From positions 1-30,250 of the forward strand of contig JAWQRN010000394.1 in assembly GCA_033557685.1 (NCBI GenBank): a stretch of DNA of 30,250 bases, written 5' to 3'. The notes under the pieces are model-generated. The model made no database searches, had not been told where the DNA came from, and saw only the letters and a program-made list of their open reading frames with translations. The stretch comes from Sperchopsis tessellata (taxonomy: Eukaryota > Arthropoda > Insecta > Coleoptera > Hydrophilidae). Each line of letters opens with the position of its first letter. Position 1 is the first letter of the stretch. Positions 1-10,599 of this stretch are shown here, one piece after another. Both the position numbers and the translations under genes were made by a program.

Positions 1-60
1 GTGCCGACGTTACGTCCACTGTTGCAAGGGACATTTTCAAGGCGAGTGATGTTACTTCAA
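1..60 (+). repeat. Dispersed repeat, copy 1 (window start)
   Basis: The first 25 bases match the last 25 bases of the window with one mismatch. The core, GACGTTTCGTCCAC followed by GTTGCA, G-rich bases and ACATT, recurs near 17605 and 22050 (inverted) and 21914 (same strand). It lies just beyond the 3' end of the IFT54 gene. The family is not identified. Confidence 0.8.
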
Positions 61-133
61 TAAATGAATTCACTGCAGTGCAGTGATTAAGTTCAGTAAT
101 TTAGGGACAATAAAAGTACATTCTAATTTAAAT

Positions 134-139
134 TTTATT
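134..139 (-). promoter_or_regulatory. Candidate poly(A) signal of the IFT54 gene
   Basis: On the minus strand this reads AATAAA, about 165 bases past the TAG stop at 302-304, a normal 3' UTR length. Such hexamers are common in AT-rich DNA, so only the position supports it. Confidence 0.45.
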
Positions 140-301
140 GCTGAAGACAATCTTTGAAGTATAACAGACTTACTAGTAACGTTAACACAGATGTAAGGTT
201 TAAATTTTATAAACTAATATATTTAAGAAATTATATACAAATTAATTTAAATAATAAGGATAACAATTCATTAACGGGTTAATATAATCAAAAATATTTC
301 T

Positions 302-452
302 CTAAATTTGATCTGATAAAAGTTCTTTAATCCTTAAATCGTTTCTTAATATTTCTGAGCGCAAAGCAGATATTTCATCTTCTTGTTTCTTAATATTTTC
401 TTCTAATTCCAAAAGTTTATTTCTGAGAGGTTTGGTAATATCTTCATTGATT
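302..452 (-). CDS. IFT54: IFT54 exon 5 (last)
   Basis: The acceptor TTATTTCAG precedes base 452 and completes an Arg codon begun in exon 4. Fifty residues (INEDITKPLRNKLLELEENI onward) continue the coiled coil, ending at TAG 304-302. Confidence 0.9.
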
Positions 453-3400
453 CTGAAATAACAGTAAATCAAAATTAAGAAATTTAAATAAATCGCTAAG
501 TTTCTTACATAAATATCAAAAAATGTAAAACAAAAACATTCTTCAGTAGACGTTTTCATAATGATACGAATAGGAGAACTGAAGAAATAGGTCAATCCTG
601 TGGATGTAGGTAAACAGAATTCGCAATCATTTATTAAAACTGCTTAAGACTAGGGCTGGGTCGTGAGAAAGATCTTCAATCAAGGATCGATCTTAAAAAT
701 GTGATCGAAGGATCGATCTTAGTAAAATACTAGATCAATAGATCGATGTTGATCAAAGATCGATCATGATTAAAGACTGATCCTGATCAAAGATCAATCA
801 TGATCAAGGATCAATCCTGATCAAGGATCGATCTTGATCAAAAATTGATCCTGCTACAAAAGCTGATTTTGTAATAATTATCTACGAATTGTGCCTTGAA
901 AAAAATATATTTATGTTTGGATTATATACTCTAACTGGCTTTCTGAAACCTGGAGTATCATAATCTAAGAATACAGAATTCTTATATGTAGTATTTTATG
1001 CTCAAGAGATGGCGTTGGTCACTGGTATTAAATATATACCCATGTTATACTGTATGTTTTAAGACTTTAATGTTGTTTTACTCTTAGAATTAGAAAAGCA
1101 TACTTCCGTTTAAAGTTTATAAAATATAAATATAAAAAGTCATAGTAAAAGTTTTAGGTTCGTTGCGCGCTTGATGTATAGCGTTTACAAAATATGAACA
1201 GAAATTCAAATTTTATATTAGATAATGTGCTTTTCAAATAATTCGCCATAGTTTTGTGCGAAATATTATCGATCCAAATTTCTATAATTTAAAATTGTTG
1301 CTAATATCGATATGTTTAGTTTCTGTATAATAATTATATGAGTTATTTGGAAGATATTTTTGTCCATAGTTCATGATTTATTAACAACTTAGCAGGTCTG
1401 TTTCTAATGCAGTTTTTCATTGACTTGTAATTTATACGTTTTAATAAAAACTTGTCATTATGATTTGTCTTTAAAATGGTACCATTCTTACAGCTATATT
1501 ATATATTTTTAATTTTGAATGCACCCTTCCTGGAAAACTATTGTTATTGTGAGTGATTTGAGCATGGCTAGGTTTCAGTTGTTAGATCTGTTAAGCGTGC
1601 ATTTTGCAATGGATGGAGCGACAGAAAAACAAACAGTAGTTCGTGTGGAACTTAAAGCAAGGAAGGGAAATAAATATTGTTCGGTGTCTCAGTGTGACAG
1701 TAAAGCAACTGGTGGACTTTCTTTTCACATATTTCCCAAGGACAAAGCCGTTCTAAAAGTATGGTTACATGTGTTGAAAATTGGAAAGAAACTATCAAAA
1801 ACAATGATCGTGTGTGGAGAGCATTTCAAACCTGACGATTTATTCTATTTTGATAAGTGTATTATTCAATATCTGTACTCTATTTACACTAGACATATAA
1901 TTAGTCAAGAAATCTATACATATTTGTATCAGAACCTGTAACATATTTACATTTACACTACCGGAAATATTTTACCTAAAATAATTATATTGGCACGCCA
2001 ATACAAATAAGAATGGCAGATTGTGGATTTTGATGAACATAAAAACAAAACATAAAATCAGTAGATTTAATGTCTTGGTGGCTATAGCAGCAGAAGTATG
2101 CCAACGTTAAAAAACTGCAAAAATAAAAATAAAACATACAAATTTCCAATTACATTTCAATAAAGGAAAATCGATCTTCATCAAATTTCGATGTTGATCA
2201 AAAATCGATTTTTGATTGAAGATTGATCTAGCCTAGTTCTGCTGCTATAGCCACCAAGACATTAAATGTACTGATTTTATATCCAATCGATCTTTTTTTA
2301 CGATCGAAAATCGATCCTAAAAGGTGAGTTCGACCCAGCCCTATATAAGACATAACAGATTGAAGTTTTTTGTTTTTAAACTTCAGTAATAATACAGAAA
2401 CAAATTAATTTGTTTAATATCAATTTAAACATATCAATATGTTGTACCTTTTTTGACTAGCAATTTCTGATTTTATCTGTCGTTTAGTGGTCAGCCACAT
2501 ATTGAGTTCTATATGCATTGCTTCCAGATCTTCGTGTAGAAAGTTCATAAGTTTTCCCAATGGGTTGGCAGTTCTCGTCAGGGTTTGTATGGCATTACGT
2601 AATTGTCCTATTTCTTTACTCATTGCATCTCTTCCTCGAAATCCTGAAAGAATAAGAAATGGTTTCGAAGTATGAAAAAAAAAATAATTTAAATAAACAC
2701 CAGGAAGGAATGAAGATATTTCAACCACACCATATCATATATTAGTAGTTATTAAAAAAAGAAATGATTAAAATTTGAATGTGTTTTGACAAGAAGTAGG
2801 GCAGTTTTATATAATTTATATATCTTGATTGTGGTTCAGGTAACAAGGAGGTAGCTAAAAAAAAAAACAAATATTATTCCTAGATAATTGGAGCTATGCC
2901 CAAATGACCCTGTGTGGGATATGTTAGACCGAAGGTTGACCATTCTCCAAAATCCCTGTGTAACTTTTGAAGATAAAAAGTACTAGATCTAGGTAGTTTG
3001 GCATGAGATACCCTAAGAGCAGTATTAAGATGTGCCCCCCAAATTTAAATCATTTTATGTTTTTGCACATACTAACTTATATACAAGGTGCGATCAAAAT
3101 ATCTCCACCTGTTCTTGATATGCAATTTTTTTGGCAAGTAATATATATTCAGTACCTACCTTCCTGTTCCCAATCAATGTCAACTTTTGGCTTAGAATTT
3201 TCTAAAACATCATCTTCGTGCAACTGCTCAAGTATTTGCTCCACCAAATGACCTTTGTCTGCAGGCATGTCTAAAATGGGTGCAGGTGCATCAGGTTCTA
3301 CATCTGGAGTCGATTGTATGACGACAGTTTCCTCTTCATCTTCTTTAGCACTGAAGTTTTCCACTATGACATTGATTTTTCCTAGCGGTATCATCTCTTT

Positions 3401-5470
3401 CATGGGCAGAGCTGAATCTGGTCGAAGTCTCGGAGCTCCTGGCCTTGCACTTATTGGTCGTACACTTGGTGGCCGAAGTGAACTTTTAGGTTTCACTAAA
3501 ATGTATATTAAAAAATGTAATAATTGGCTTGGATAAATAATATGTTGAAGTAATCAAAAAAGTTTTACTCCATATAGAATATTTTTAATGACAGTAGAAA
3601 AAAATAAAAAATTAAATAGATATGGCCATACAAAAGTAATTGTAACAAAAAATCCAATAAAGATGTACAGTTTTTTTTACAGTGCTTGTCTAATCCTAAT
3701 TTTTTAATAATTGGGTATGAGTTTATAACAACGCTCATTACTACAGAACAGATAATTGGATTTTCATTTTTCAAATACGAGGGTATAGGGGATTAAAGGA
3801 TCTTTCAAATAGAATGCAACAAGACCACCCTTGCAATTTAAAAATTTTGAGTTGATAGTACCTCTTCTGGCGCCATCTTTGAATTTTTGTTTTTAATTAT
3901 AGAAAGCAAAAACTTACTTGGACCATTTTCAATTTTTAATTCTCTCTCAATATCTATATTCCTTGGTTTAGAAGAAGATATTCTTTCCCTTTTGAGATCT
4001 CCACTTCTTGGTCTAGCTGATTTTGGTCTTTCCAAATGACTTTCACTACGCATTGGTGGCATATTTTGGTTTATATCTTCCAGTGACGGCACAGTTTCGT
4101 TTTCTGGAATTTTCGGTGCAATATCTGGAATATCCGTTTGGATTTCATTATGAGTATCACTTGCTAGTGATTGTGTCAAATCTATTGGTTTTGGTACAAT
4201 TTCTTCTAATGCTGCTTTTGATTCTATTAGATTTCCAAAACTATCGTCAGGTTTTTCTGTTTTCTCTATGTTAATGTCATTTTTTGTGTTAACTTGGTTA
4301 TCAGTTTCAATGACATCTTCAAGTTCTTTTCGGACCTCAACTTTTTCCTTTTTGGTGGATCTATCGCTTTCTTTGCTACTTTCTCGTTTTGAAGAAGTCT
4401 TTGATTTCCCTTCCTTTGGAGAAATTTTTACTTCTGATTTATTTGGTTTTTTAGACTCTCGAGGAGATGGATCCTTTTTCACAACTTTTTTCTTTTCCGC
4501 TCTGTTTGAACCCTGTTCACTATCTTGTTTCTTGAGTCTTGCTTCTTTTGTCTTTTCTTGGCTGCCAACGGTAGATTTGCTTGCAGTTTTCTTAGGTTTT
4601 TCTCTGTCTGTTTCATTTTTGGTGGTTAGTTTTGACTTTGCTTTTATTTTTGGTTGCTCTTTGGTACCTTTTATTTGTGCTACATACTGGGAGCTGTCTA
4701 ATTTGTTTTCTATTGCATCTCCAATTGCTTGCAAAAGTAAATTCGTCTCCGTGGGTTCCAAACCTGATATAATTTTGCTTGGTCTTGCTTGCAGATCATT
4801 TTGAGTTATTGCTTCTGAAAATAAAGAATTTTTGTACATTGTAATTTTGGAAATAGGTAAAGCTGTAAAAATTTGACAGTACATTTAGTGACAAAAAATA
4901 CCTAGAAGAAATGTAGTGCTTTAACAATTTACTCATCATTTGAATCCCCTGTAGATTGGTACTAATTAAACAATCTTGAGGAACCCATTTTCACCCTGCA
5001 AGGCAGTACAATAACATCCAACAAAAATAGCAATTCTGCTTTGTGGAATAAATTTCCCAACTCGAAGAGTATCATTATAACGTCTGTCAATTGTGACAGG
5101 ACATATAATACCTACATTTTCTCCAAACAATTGGTCTGTTTATTACAACAATATTCCTGACATCTTATTTGTATGAAAAACATAATTATTCCAAATATAA
5201 ATTATATATGTACTTACTAACAGCTTCAATTAGTTTATTCAGAAAAGCAACTTTTGCCTCACGCTCTTTAACATTATCAGAGTGCAATTCTGAATCACTA
5301 TAGAGCCCTTTTAAAAATCCAGTATCTTTTACAACTGATGTTATAATATCATGCAAAAACCTGAATGGAGGTTTTTTAAGCAGTTTTTCTGTTAATGGTG
5401 GTTTTTTAATGTGTTTTCCTAGCAATTTCTGCGTCTTTTTAATAGTTTCAGGGCTTACATCGTCAGTCAT
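302..5470 (-). CDS. IFT54: IFT54 / TRAF3-interacting protein 1 (MIP-T3), complete gene
   Basis: Five exons (5470-5218, 4814-3918, 3495-3160, 2643-2448, 452-302) join in frame across GT-AG introns to 1833 bases, 610 residues plus stop; the human protein is about 690. Residues 1 to about 125 form the N-terminal calponin-homology-like domain. Residues about 130-370 are a Lys/Glu/Ser-rich linker, and about 390-415 are Pro/Arg-rich. Residues about 495-610 are a helical coiled coil with the family hallmark TLTRTANPLGKLMNFLHEDL. IFT54 is a subunit of intraflagellar transport complex B; it binds tubulin and IFT20 and is needed to build cilia, in insects mainly those of sensory neurons. The start ATG at 5470 opens the conserved domain directly. 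An X-box lies just upstream. No frameshift or missing exon is seen. The identification rests on domain order and remembered family sequence. Confidence 0.95.
672..853. repeat. Left subterminal GATCGATC-type array
   Basis: About 180 bases in which GATCGAT, GATCAA and GATCCTGATCAA words recur every 8-15 bases in both orientations. Arrays of short motifs near the ends are common transposase-binding regions in hAT elements. A matching array lies at the right end of the element. Confidence 0.8.
1519..1941 (+). CDS. THAP-domain ORF inside the hAT-like element
   Basis: A 140-residue ORF antisense to IFT54. It shows the C2CH zinc signature of the THAP DNA-binding domain: C54-x4-C59, then C99-x2-H102 after 39 residues, plus the expected LSFHIFP, Trp82 and FKPDD positions. 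THAP domains occur in P-element and Kolobok transposases and in host transcription factors. The domain starts about 50 residues in, unusual since it is normally N-terminal; the in-frame Met16 does not change this. The tail after the domain (YLYSIYTRHIISQ) looks like read-through of an intron or decayed sequence, so this may be a first exon or a gene fragment. Confidence 0.6.
   Translation: MHPSWKTIVIVSDLSMARFQLLDLLSVHFAMDGATEKQTVVRVELKARKGNKYCSVSQCDSKATGGLSFHIFPKDKAVLKVWLHVLKIGKKLSKTMIVCGEHFKPDDLFYFDKCIIQYLYSIYTRHIISQEIYTYLYQNL
2052..2280. repeat. Long inverted repeat (44-base arms)
   Basis: Bases 2052-2095 are the reverse complement of 2237-2280 at 43 of 44 positions, around a 141-base loop. 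The loop holds part of the right-hand GATCGAT array. It lies inside the right end of the hAT-like element. Confidence 0.9.
2168..2318. repeat. Right subterminal GATCGAT-type array
   Basis: AATCGATCTT, TTCGATGTTGATCAA, AAAATCGATT and CGATCGAAAATCGATCC words recur here, interrupted by one arm of the inverted repeat at 2237-2280. It is the counterpart of the array at 672-853. Confidence 0.7.
2448..2643 (-). CDS. IFT54: IFT54 exon 4
   Basis: The acceptor CTTTCAG precedes base 2643 and the donor GTACAAC follows base 2448. It encodes about residues 496-560, the most conserved part of the C-terminal coiled coil (IQTLTRTANPLGKLMNFLHE), which in this family mediates IFT20 binding. Confidence 0.93.
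2644..3159 (-). other. IFT54 intron 3
   Basis: A GT-AG intron of 516 bases on the minus strand. AT-rich; no coding remnant, RNA gene or clear repeat was recognised. Confidence 0.85.
3160..3495 (-). CDS. IFT54: IFT54 exon 3
   Basis: The acceptor TTTTAG precedes base 3495 and the donor GTAGGT follows base 3160; one base is borrowed from exon 2 and one passed on. It encodes about residues 384-495, including a Pro/Arg-rich stretch (RPPSVRPISARPGAPRLRP) and an acidic run before the coiled coil. Confidence 0.9.
3496..3917 (-). other. IFT54 intron 2
   Basis: A GT-AG intron of 422 bases, AT-rich. Nothing further was recognised in it. Confidence 0.85.
3918..4814 (-). CDS. IFT54: IFT54 exon 2
   Basis: The acceptor TTTTCAG precedes base 4814 and the donor GTAAGTT follows base 3918. 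It encodes residues 85-383: the end of the N-terminal domain (NDLQARPSKIISGLEPTETN), then a long charged linker dominated by Lys, Glu and Ser with low sequence complexity, as is usual for the middle of this family. Confidence 0.93.
4815..5217 (-). other. IFT54 intron 1
   Basis: A GT-AG intron of 403 bases. Nothing was recognised beyond the splice sites. Confidence 0.85.
5218..5470 (-). CDS. IFT54: IFT54 exon 1
   Basis: Encodes residues 1-84 and the first base of codon 85. It starts at ATG 5470 and ends at a strong GTAAGTA donor (5217-5211). It carries most of the N-terminal calponin-homology-like domain. Confidence 0.93.
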
Positions 5471-5522
5471 GTTGATTAAATCATGTCAATGACAATCAGA
5501 ACACATGCACAGTATAAATTCA

Positions 5523-5536
5523 GTTACTATGGTAAT
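5523..5536 (-). promoter_or_regulatory. X-box (RFX-factor site) upstream of IFT54
   Basis: On the gene's strand the sequence is ATTACCATAGTAAC. It fits the X-box pattern RYYNYY, spacer of 1-3, RRNRAC at every defined position, as a 14-base imperfect palindrome. It lies 53 bases upstream of the start codon. RFX/DAF-19 factors use this site to switch on intraflagellar-transport genes in animals, so gene and site agree. Confidence 0.7.
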
Positions 5537-6059
5537 GACTATAACAACAGGTTTTCTTCTTGTCGAAAATACGAGGGTTTTATAAAAGGAAAATACAGTA
5601 GAATTAGATTTAAATTATAAAGGAATTCCACTAAACAATTATTGTAGCAATGTTGTGGCAAAAAAATTATTATTTTGGAATTATAAAATAAAACAAATAT
5701 TGTTTAAAAAGTAAGGAGAACATCAATTAGGTTTATATCATATCATGTATACATTTATTGGCTCGTTCTTTTAAGTTCATTTATCATATGGTATAATATC
5801 GTGCAAGTTTCTTATCAAATGCTTAGGATTTTTTTTATGTCCCTCGTATATATAAACTTCCGCCATACTTACACATTGGCAACAAACTACAGGCATTTGC
5901 ATTCAGATTGCATAATTCATTAAATTAATCTTACTTACCGAACCCTATTTGGCTTTCCTGTAGTACCTATATAAATTTCATGATAATTAGTGTTTGAAAT
6001 CCGCTAATCACTTTTGAATTTTATAGGAAAATAACTGGAAATCTTAAAGGGGTTAGAGA

Positions 6060-6071
6060 TGCGCATGTGCG
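6060..6071. promoter_or_regulatory. NRF-1/Ewg-like palindrome
   Basis: TGCGCATGTGCG differs by about one transition from the NRF-1 (insect Ewg) consensus YGCGCAYGCGCR. It starts a short GC-rich block (6058-6100) in otherwise AT-rich DNA, just before the probable first exon of su(Hw). This suggests a housekeeping-type promoter. Confidence 0.4.
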
Positions 6072-6099
6072 ACGGCAGGACGCGTGACCGCGCCTGAAA

Positions 6100-6171
6100 A
6101 ATAGACCATCCTCCATTTTAGTTATACACTCGTGTATTCTGTGCTAAAACGGTTGACTGGATCGTAGGGGC
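6100..6171 (+). other. su(Hw): Probable non-coding first exon of su(Hw)
   Basis: A strong donor, GTAAGTAAT, starts at 6172 right after the GC-rich promoter-like block. The coding gene needs a 5' exon, since a clean acceptor (TTAATTTCAG) ends at 10818, only three bases before the start ATG. The transcription start cannot be seen; the left edge is a guess. Confidence 0.45.
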
Positions 6172-9100
6172 GTAAGTAATATTTATTTATATGTGTTCAT
6201 TTTTATCTCAATCAGGGATTGACTTGTTGCATGTCTTTGAATTATTATTTTAAATGTGAATTATTTTGTTGAGGTCTAAAAATGTGGATACATCAGAAAT
6301 GAAGCCATCGTTCAAGTATGGCAAAACACGTATCTCGTCCTGTTAATTATAATGTAAATAATCTTGGATGTCAATGTCATCTTTGGGGAAAAAACTTTGG
6401 TTTCGAATTATTATTTACATATGTTCTTTCTTAATTTTAAAATATTCAAGACCGGTTTGGGTAATAACAATTAAAATTCCGTTATATGGGCGAAATCAGA
6501 CTAAGCTTTTACTTTGTTTTTTTATGTAGATAATATTTATTTTTAAAAATAATACGTTCCAAGCATATCCCCGCATATTATTGTTTTATATTTGTGGTAC
6601 TCATTTGACAATTTTGGGTTCTTTGAAGTTTGCTGTGAAGAACATGTTTTAGGTTATTTCTGTTAATCAAATTTAGCCCATATGCGTGAATATTACTCTT
6701 GTATTGTGTGAATGTTAATTGTTACATACTTTTGCATTTTAAGTTACTTTAATTTGGTAATTTTGTAAAAGAGAATAATATTTTGCTAGGTTAAGTAACA
6801 TTGTCTTTGAAAAGCTACAACTAGTTTATCGTAAATGAATTTTTAAAATGGAATATTGTTTTTTTTTGTTTACCCCTGAAAGGTAAATATTGAGGTTTAC
6901 AACTGATTATATTTTTATATCATTTCATATAGTCTTCACTTATTTTTGTATTTATGTTGCTATCAAATTTTAGGTGTAAGGGTCACACTGTGCATACCTA
7001 GATATATTTGAACTTCCTTTTATCAGTAGATATTATCAGTAAATAACCACTTTATAGTACAGGAGTGCACAAATATTGTATTATTCTATTTATTATATGC
7101 CCACAAGTACTACAGTCCCGACCTATGGAATTGGTCCATTATAACCGACAGCCATTTTATAAGAATCTGAATTGTATTCATAAGTAGAGGGGATAACTTC
7201 AAGGAAAAATGAAACAAACAATTAAAAAAGAATTATTTACTTTTAAGTAAAACAGTAAAACTAAAACAACGAATTTAGGGGATATACTGAGTGAGTCCCC
7301 TTATAAGGACTAGAATAACGATTTTTAGCCCATTATTTACATCAGTCTATTATGAGCAAGTCCATCTTAAACGAGGATTTCACATGTATATTATCCGAAA
7401 TTCACGGCATTCGTCCACTATTGCACTGTATTTTGTTTTTTTTTTTTAATAAAATCATTTGTGTTAAATATTTTGTCATACAAACAAAAAATGTGCGTTA
7501 TCGATTCATTCATTATTCTAAATATTTGAAGTTTCATTCAAAAAATAATTTATTACGCTTTCAATTCAATTAAGAGGTATTCCTGCAATTATTTTTCAAG
7601 CATATCAATATGTGATACCCGATTGCCTGGTGACCACACAATAAAGCTATACTAAAGTCTACTTTTCACATGAGCAGTGTACAACAGTTTTATGAAGTAG
7701 AGATTCTCTATCTCTACAATTATTCTTGTACATGAATTATTTAGTCAATGTTTACCATTGAAACACTTAGCTTGCTCACTGAAGGGTAGTAATGGAAATT
7801 AAAAAAAAAATATATTTTATATAAGTCAGTTATTCATAATTTTAATGGCAATATTGCTCCTTTGTGCAAAATTACTCGTATCTATCATATTTAATTGCAA
7901 TACTTAGGTAGCTTGTTTTCTATTTCTTTTGTTGACTTTGGGCGTACTTCACCGTCAACAAGATTTCCAATCTACTTCAGATATACCTAAACAATCCCTC
8001 CTAAATTTCTAAAACTGTGCCATTTTTTCAGAATTTTTACAATATATTTGCAATGTACATAAATGATTGTAGATTTAATAGAAATTCTATAAAGATCAAT
8101 GTTCTCGTTCATTCTGTCAACATCTCCGATTGATTGTTATTTCAGTAATTGATGCCTGTAGTTGTGTTGGTGCAGGATGCATATGATTCTCTTTCATATT
8201 TCTTCATTGTTCTTACAGTAGTTATAGGACGTTACCAGTATAGCTATAACCTACGTCTACTATCAATTTAGATTTCAAATTTAAATATGAGGAGATAGCT
8301 TTTATATCAAATTTATTACAATAGAATCCTAGATTCATATTTTGCCAGTGTCCTCTGGTAATAGATATTCTAATGGCTTAAACAAGCACCATCTTTTATA
8401 ACTACACAGGGATAGGCTTGCCGCATATAATTTGTTTAGCTCAATGTCTTTCAAAGTATAGCACCATGCTTTCATCAATGCTAAGATGTATGTTGCTTTT
8501 TTCACTGATATTAATAGCATCTTCCTAAAGACGGAGTAGTAGCATTGATACAAAAATAAGGGGTGTCATTATCGCACTAAATTTGTAACCATGGGCTGTT
8601 ATCTCTGTTTTTATAAAGAATTATTAATTTTTATGTTTAAATTAACAGCTAAGGTGGCCTAATTTAACACTGTCCGGCGAACAGTCCTAGAGAAATAGCA
8701 CAAAAAGTTTGAAACTGTAGCGTGCCAGTGCTTGTCAGCTATCCAAACGGTGCTGCATCTCAACAGCAAGTTGGTTGTTGTGAAAGAAGCTACTGTTGTC
8801 ATGAAGGCATGCACAGTACAGGCTATTTTAGTAATCTGAAAAAGAAGTTGATGGAAATTCTTTAGACGAATTTCATTAGCATTCTTCTGCAGGTGCATGG
8901 CAATAAAATACTAAAGTGCAAAACATGTCATTGAAACATATGTACAATATCAGTTGGTTGTGGCGACCAACAGTTTCGATACACAAATTGTAACGGCACA
9001 CCACATATTGTCCAACCAGATCAAATATGTTAGGGGTGTTGCAAATGGTGTCACAGGTATCGGAAATGTGGGCTCTGAGTTTGATTTCTGTGTCCCATAC

Positions 9101-10210
9101 ACCAAAGTTTTCAGATGATCACAAAGAAATCTAATGGTGACAAGTCTGAAATAATTTCCAGTGAAGCTTATTTATGGTGTTCCAATATTAAAACATTGTA
9201 GTTAATAAGAAATTATCTTCTGAATGACATTTTTAGTGCACAACACAAATTTAAAAATAAACGTGTTTGTATTTAGAAGTTGGCACCAATATTTGATGTT
9301 AAATATCTCAGTTTATGTTTATATAAGCATAGATTTTAAAGAATATAATTAATCAAAAACAAGTTAATTTAATTTTCTTATTATCGAAGATTATAAAAGA
9401 GATTGGTGTCCGAAAATAGCTTATAAAATAAGAAATTACTGTTCTTACAAGAAAGTTTGGTCATTCACAACGTTATATTGTCTGGGTGCTGTGTTGGATT
9501 CCTCCTGTAAGTGCAGTATAGTTACATAACTCCTCAATATACCCACTGTTATCCCAAGCTGTTCCAGTTCTCAGTTGTGATGGTCCATCATCTAGTAATT
9601 TCTTTCCAATGATTTGGTTCAGTACAAGGTATTTTTACAGCAACCATTTGTCCACAAAGCCATATACTTCAGTTTGGGGAATTCCAGTGAAATTTTTTGA
9701 CACAATATATCTTTCCTTTGAAGCTCATCTAACCAACTTATCTGCGCTTCATTATCCAATGCTCCCATGTTTGCAAAAACCCATAGCAACTTAGAAATTT
9801 AAGTTAGTAGAGGAATTCCAAAGCTAATCTGCAATCTAAAAGAAACACCGCTTTTACTTTTAGACAGTCCAAAGTTCTTAGTTAGGCTTGACTATCTGAC
9901 CAGATATCTACATATATGTCTAATGAGGTAGGCACCTTAAACTTTTTCATATGCACAGACCAAAATCACAAATATCTGCCTGACACACTTTTGCATTTTT
10001 ATTTGTTTATTTAATGCTGGCATATTTCCGCTATTATGACCAATCACTCAGACCAGAGATTAAGCTACCACACCTGGGAATTTAGTGCATCTAGTGTTCC
10101 AACTGATTTTGATTTTTTTACTTGCACGTGATCATAATTTATCAACAATCCAGTGGGCTGACAGTTTTACTTCAGTCCCACCACAAAGACTTTTCCTGAA
10201 TCGCAAAAAG

Positions 10211-10256
10211 CTTGAATTCGAGACCTCGCATTTACTAGCTTGATACTGAGCTAATG
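10211..10256 (-). repeat. Possible tRNA-derived SINE remnant
   Basis: The minus strand has TTAGCTCAGTATC, resembling a pol III box A, and about 20 bases later GGTCTCGAATTC, resembling box B. Order fits a tRNA-like head, but no cloverleaf folds and the spacing is short. It may be chance. Confidence 0.3.
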
Positions 10257-10599
10257 AAATGTTCGCTAATTTCCTCAAAGATTATGACACTCAACTTATA
10301 AGCCAGTTCCTAAACAATTTTTTACCCCATTGGAAACTAAAACAGATCACCATATTTGACAAATTTTCTGTCGGTACTGTAGTTCTCCAGGAGAATATTA
10401 TTTCCCTTTCTATTGATTATACCATCGTATGATAATTGAGATATAAGTTGTTTTTCACTGTTCCCCATTCTGAGGTAAATGACAGTCCATCTTTCTCCAC
10501 CATATTATTACTGCCATGATGCAAAGACAAGCTATATATTACTGTATGATAGCTTACCTCTGGCTGTTCTAAACCATGTTCTGTGCCACCATACTACAG

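Larger units (their letters stand above)
651..2343. mobile_element. hAT-like DNA transposon, non-autonomous, in IFT54 intron 4
   Basis: The ends are perfect 13-base inverted repeats, TAGGGCTGGGTCG at 651-663 and its complement at 2331-2343. They are flanked by an 8-base target duplication with 6/8 matches: CTTAAGAC at 643-650 and TATAAGAC at 2344-2351. The TAGGGCTGGG terminus and 8-base duplication fit the hAT superfamily (Ac-like). Inside each end are arrays of GATCGATC-like words. No hAT transposase is visible; the only ORF of note carries a THAP domain. Without it the intron would be only about 300 bases. Confidence 0.75.
5471..6100. other. Intergenic region between divergent IFT54 and su(Hw)
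   Basis: About 630 bases between the IFT54 start codon and the GC-rich block near the su(Hw) first exon. It holds the X-box at 5523 and an NRF-1-like palindrome at 6060. No TATA box could be assigned with confidence. It probably holds the promoters of both genes. Confidence 0.6.

Noticed and set aside
4268..4804. 178-codon plus-strand ORF opposite IFT54 exon 2
   Set aside because: It is the antisense shadow of a low-complexity Lys/Glu/Ser region, giving a Ser/Phe/Leu-rich translation with no domain.
6991..6999. TGCATACCT, like the core of the fly Su(Hw) binding site, in intron 1 of su(Hw)
   Set aside because: Only the core matches (two of the three upstream positions of YRYTGCATAYYY fail), it is single, and such words are expected by chance in 30 kb.
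8659..8898. Minus-strand ORF of 79 codons in su(Hw) intron 1
   Set aside because: No family recognised, no splice partners; probably decayed transposon sequence.
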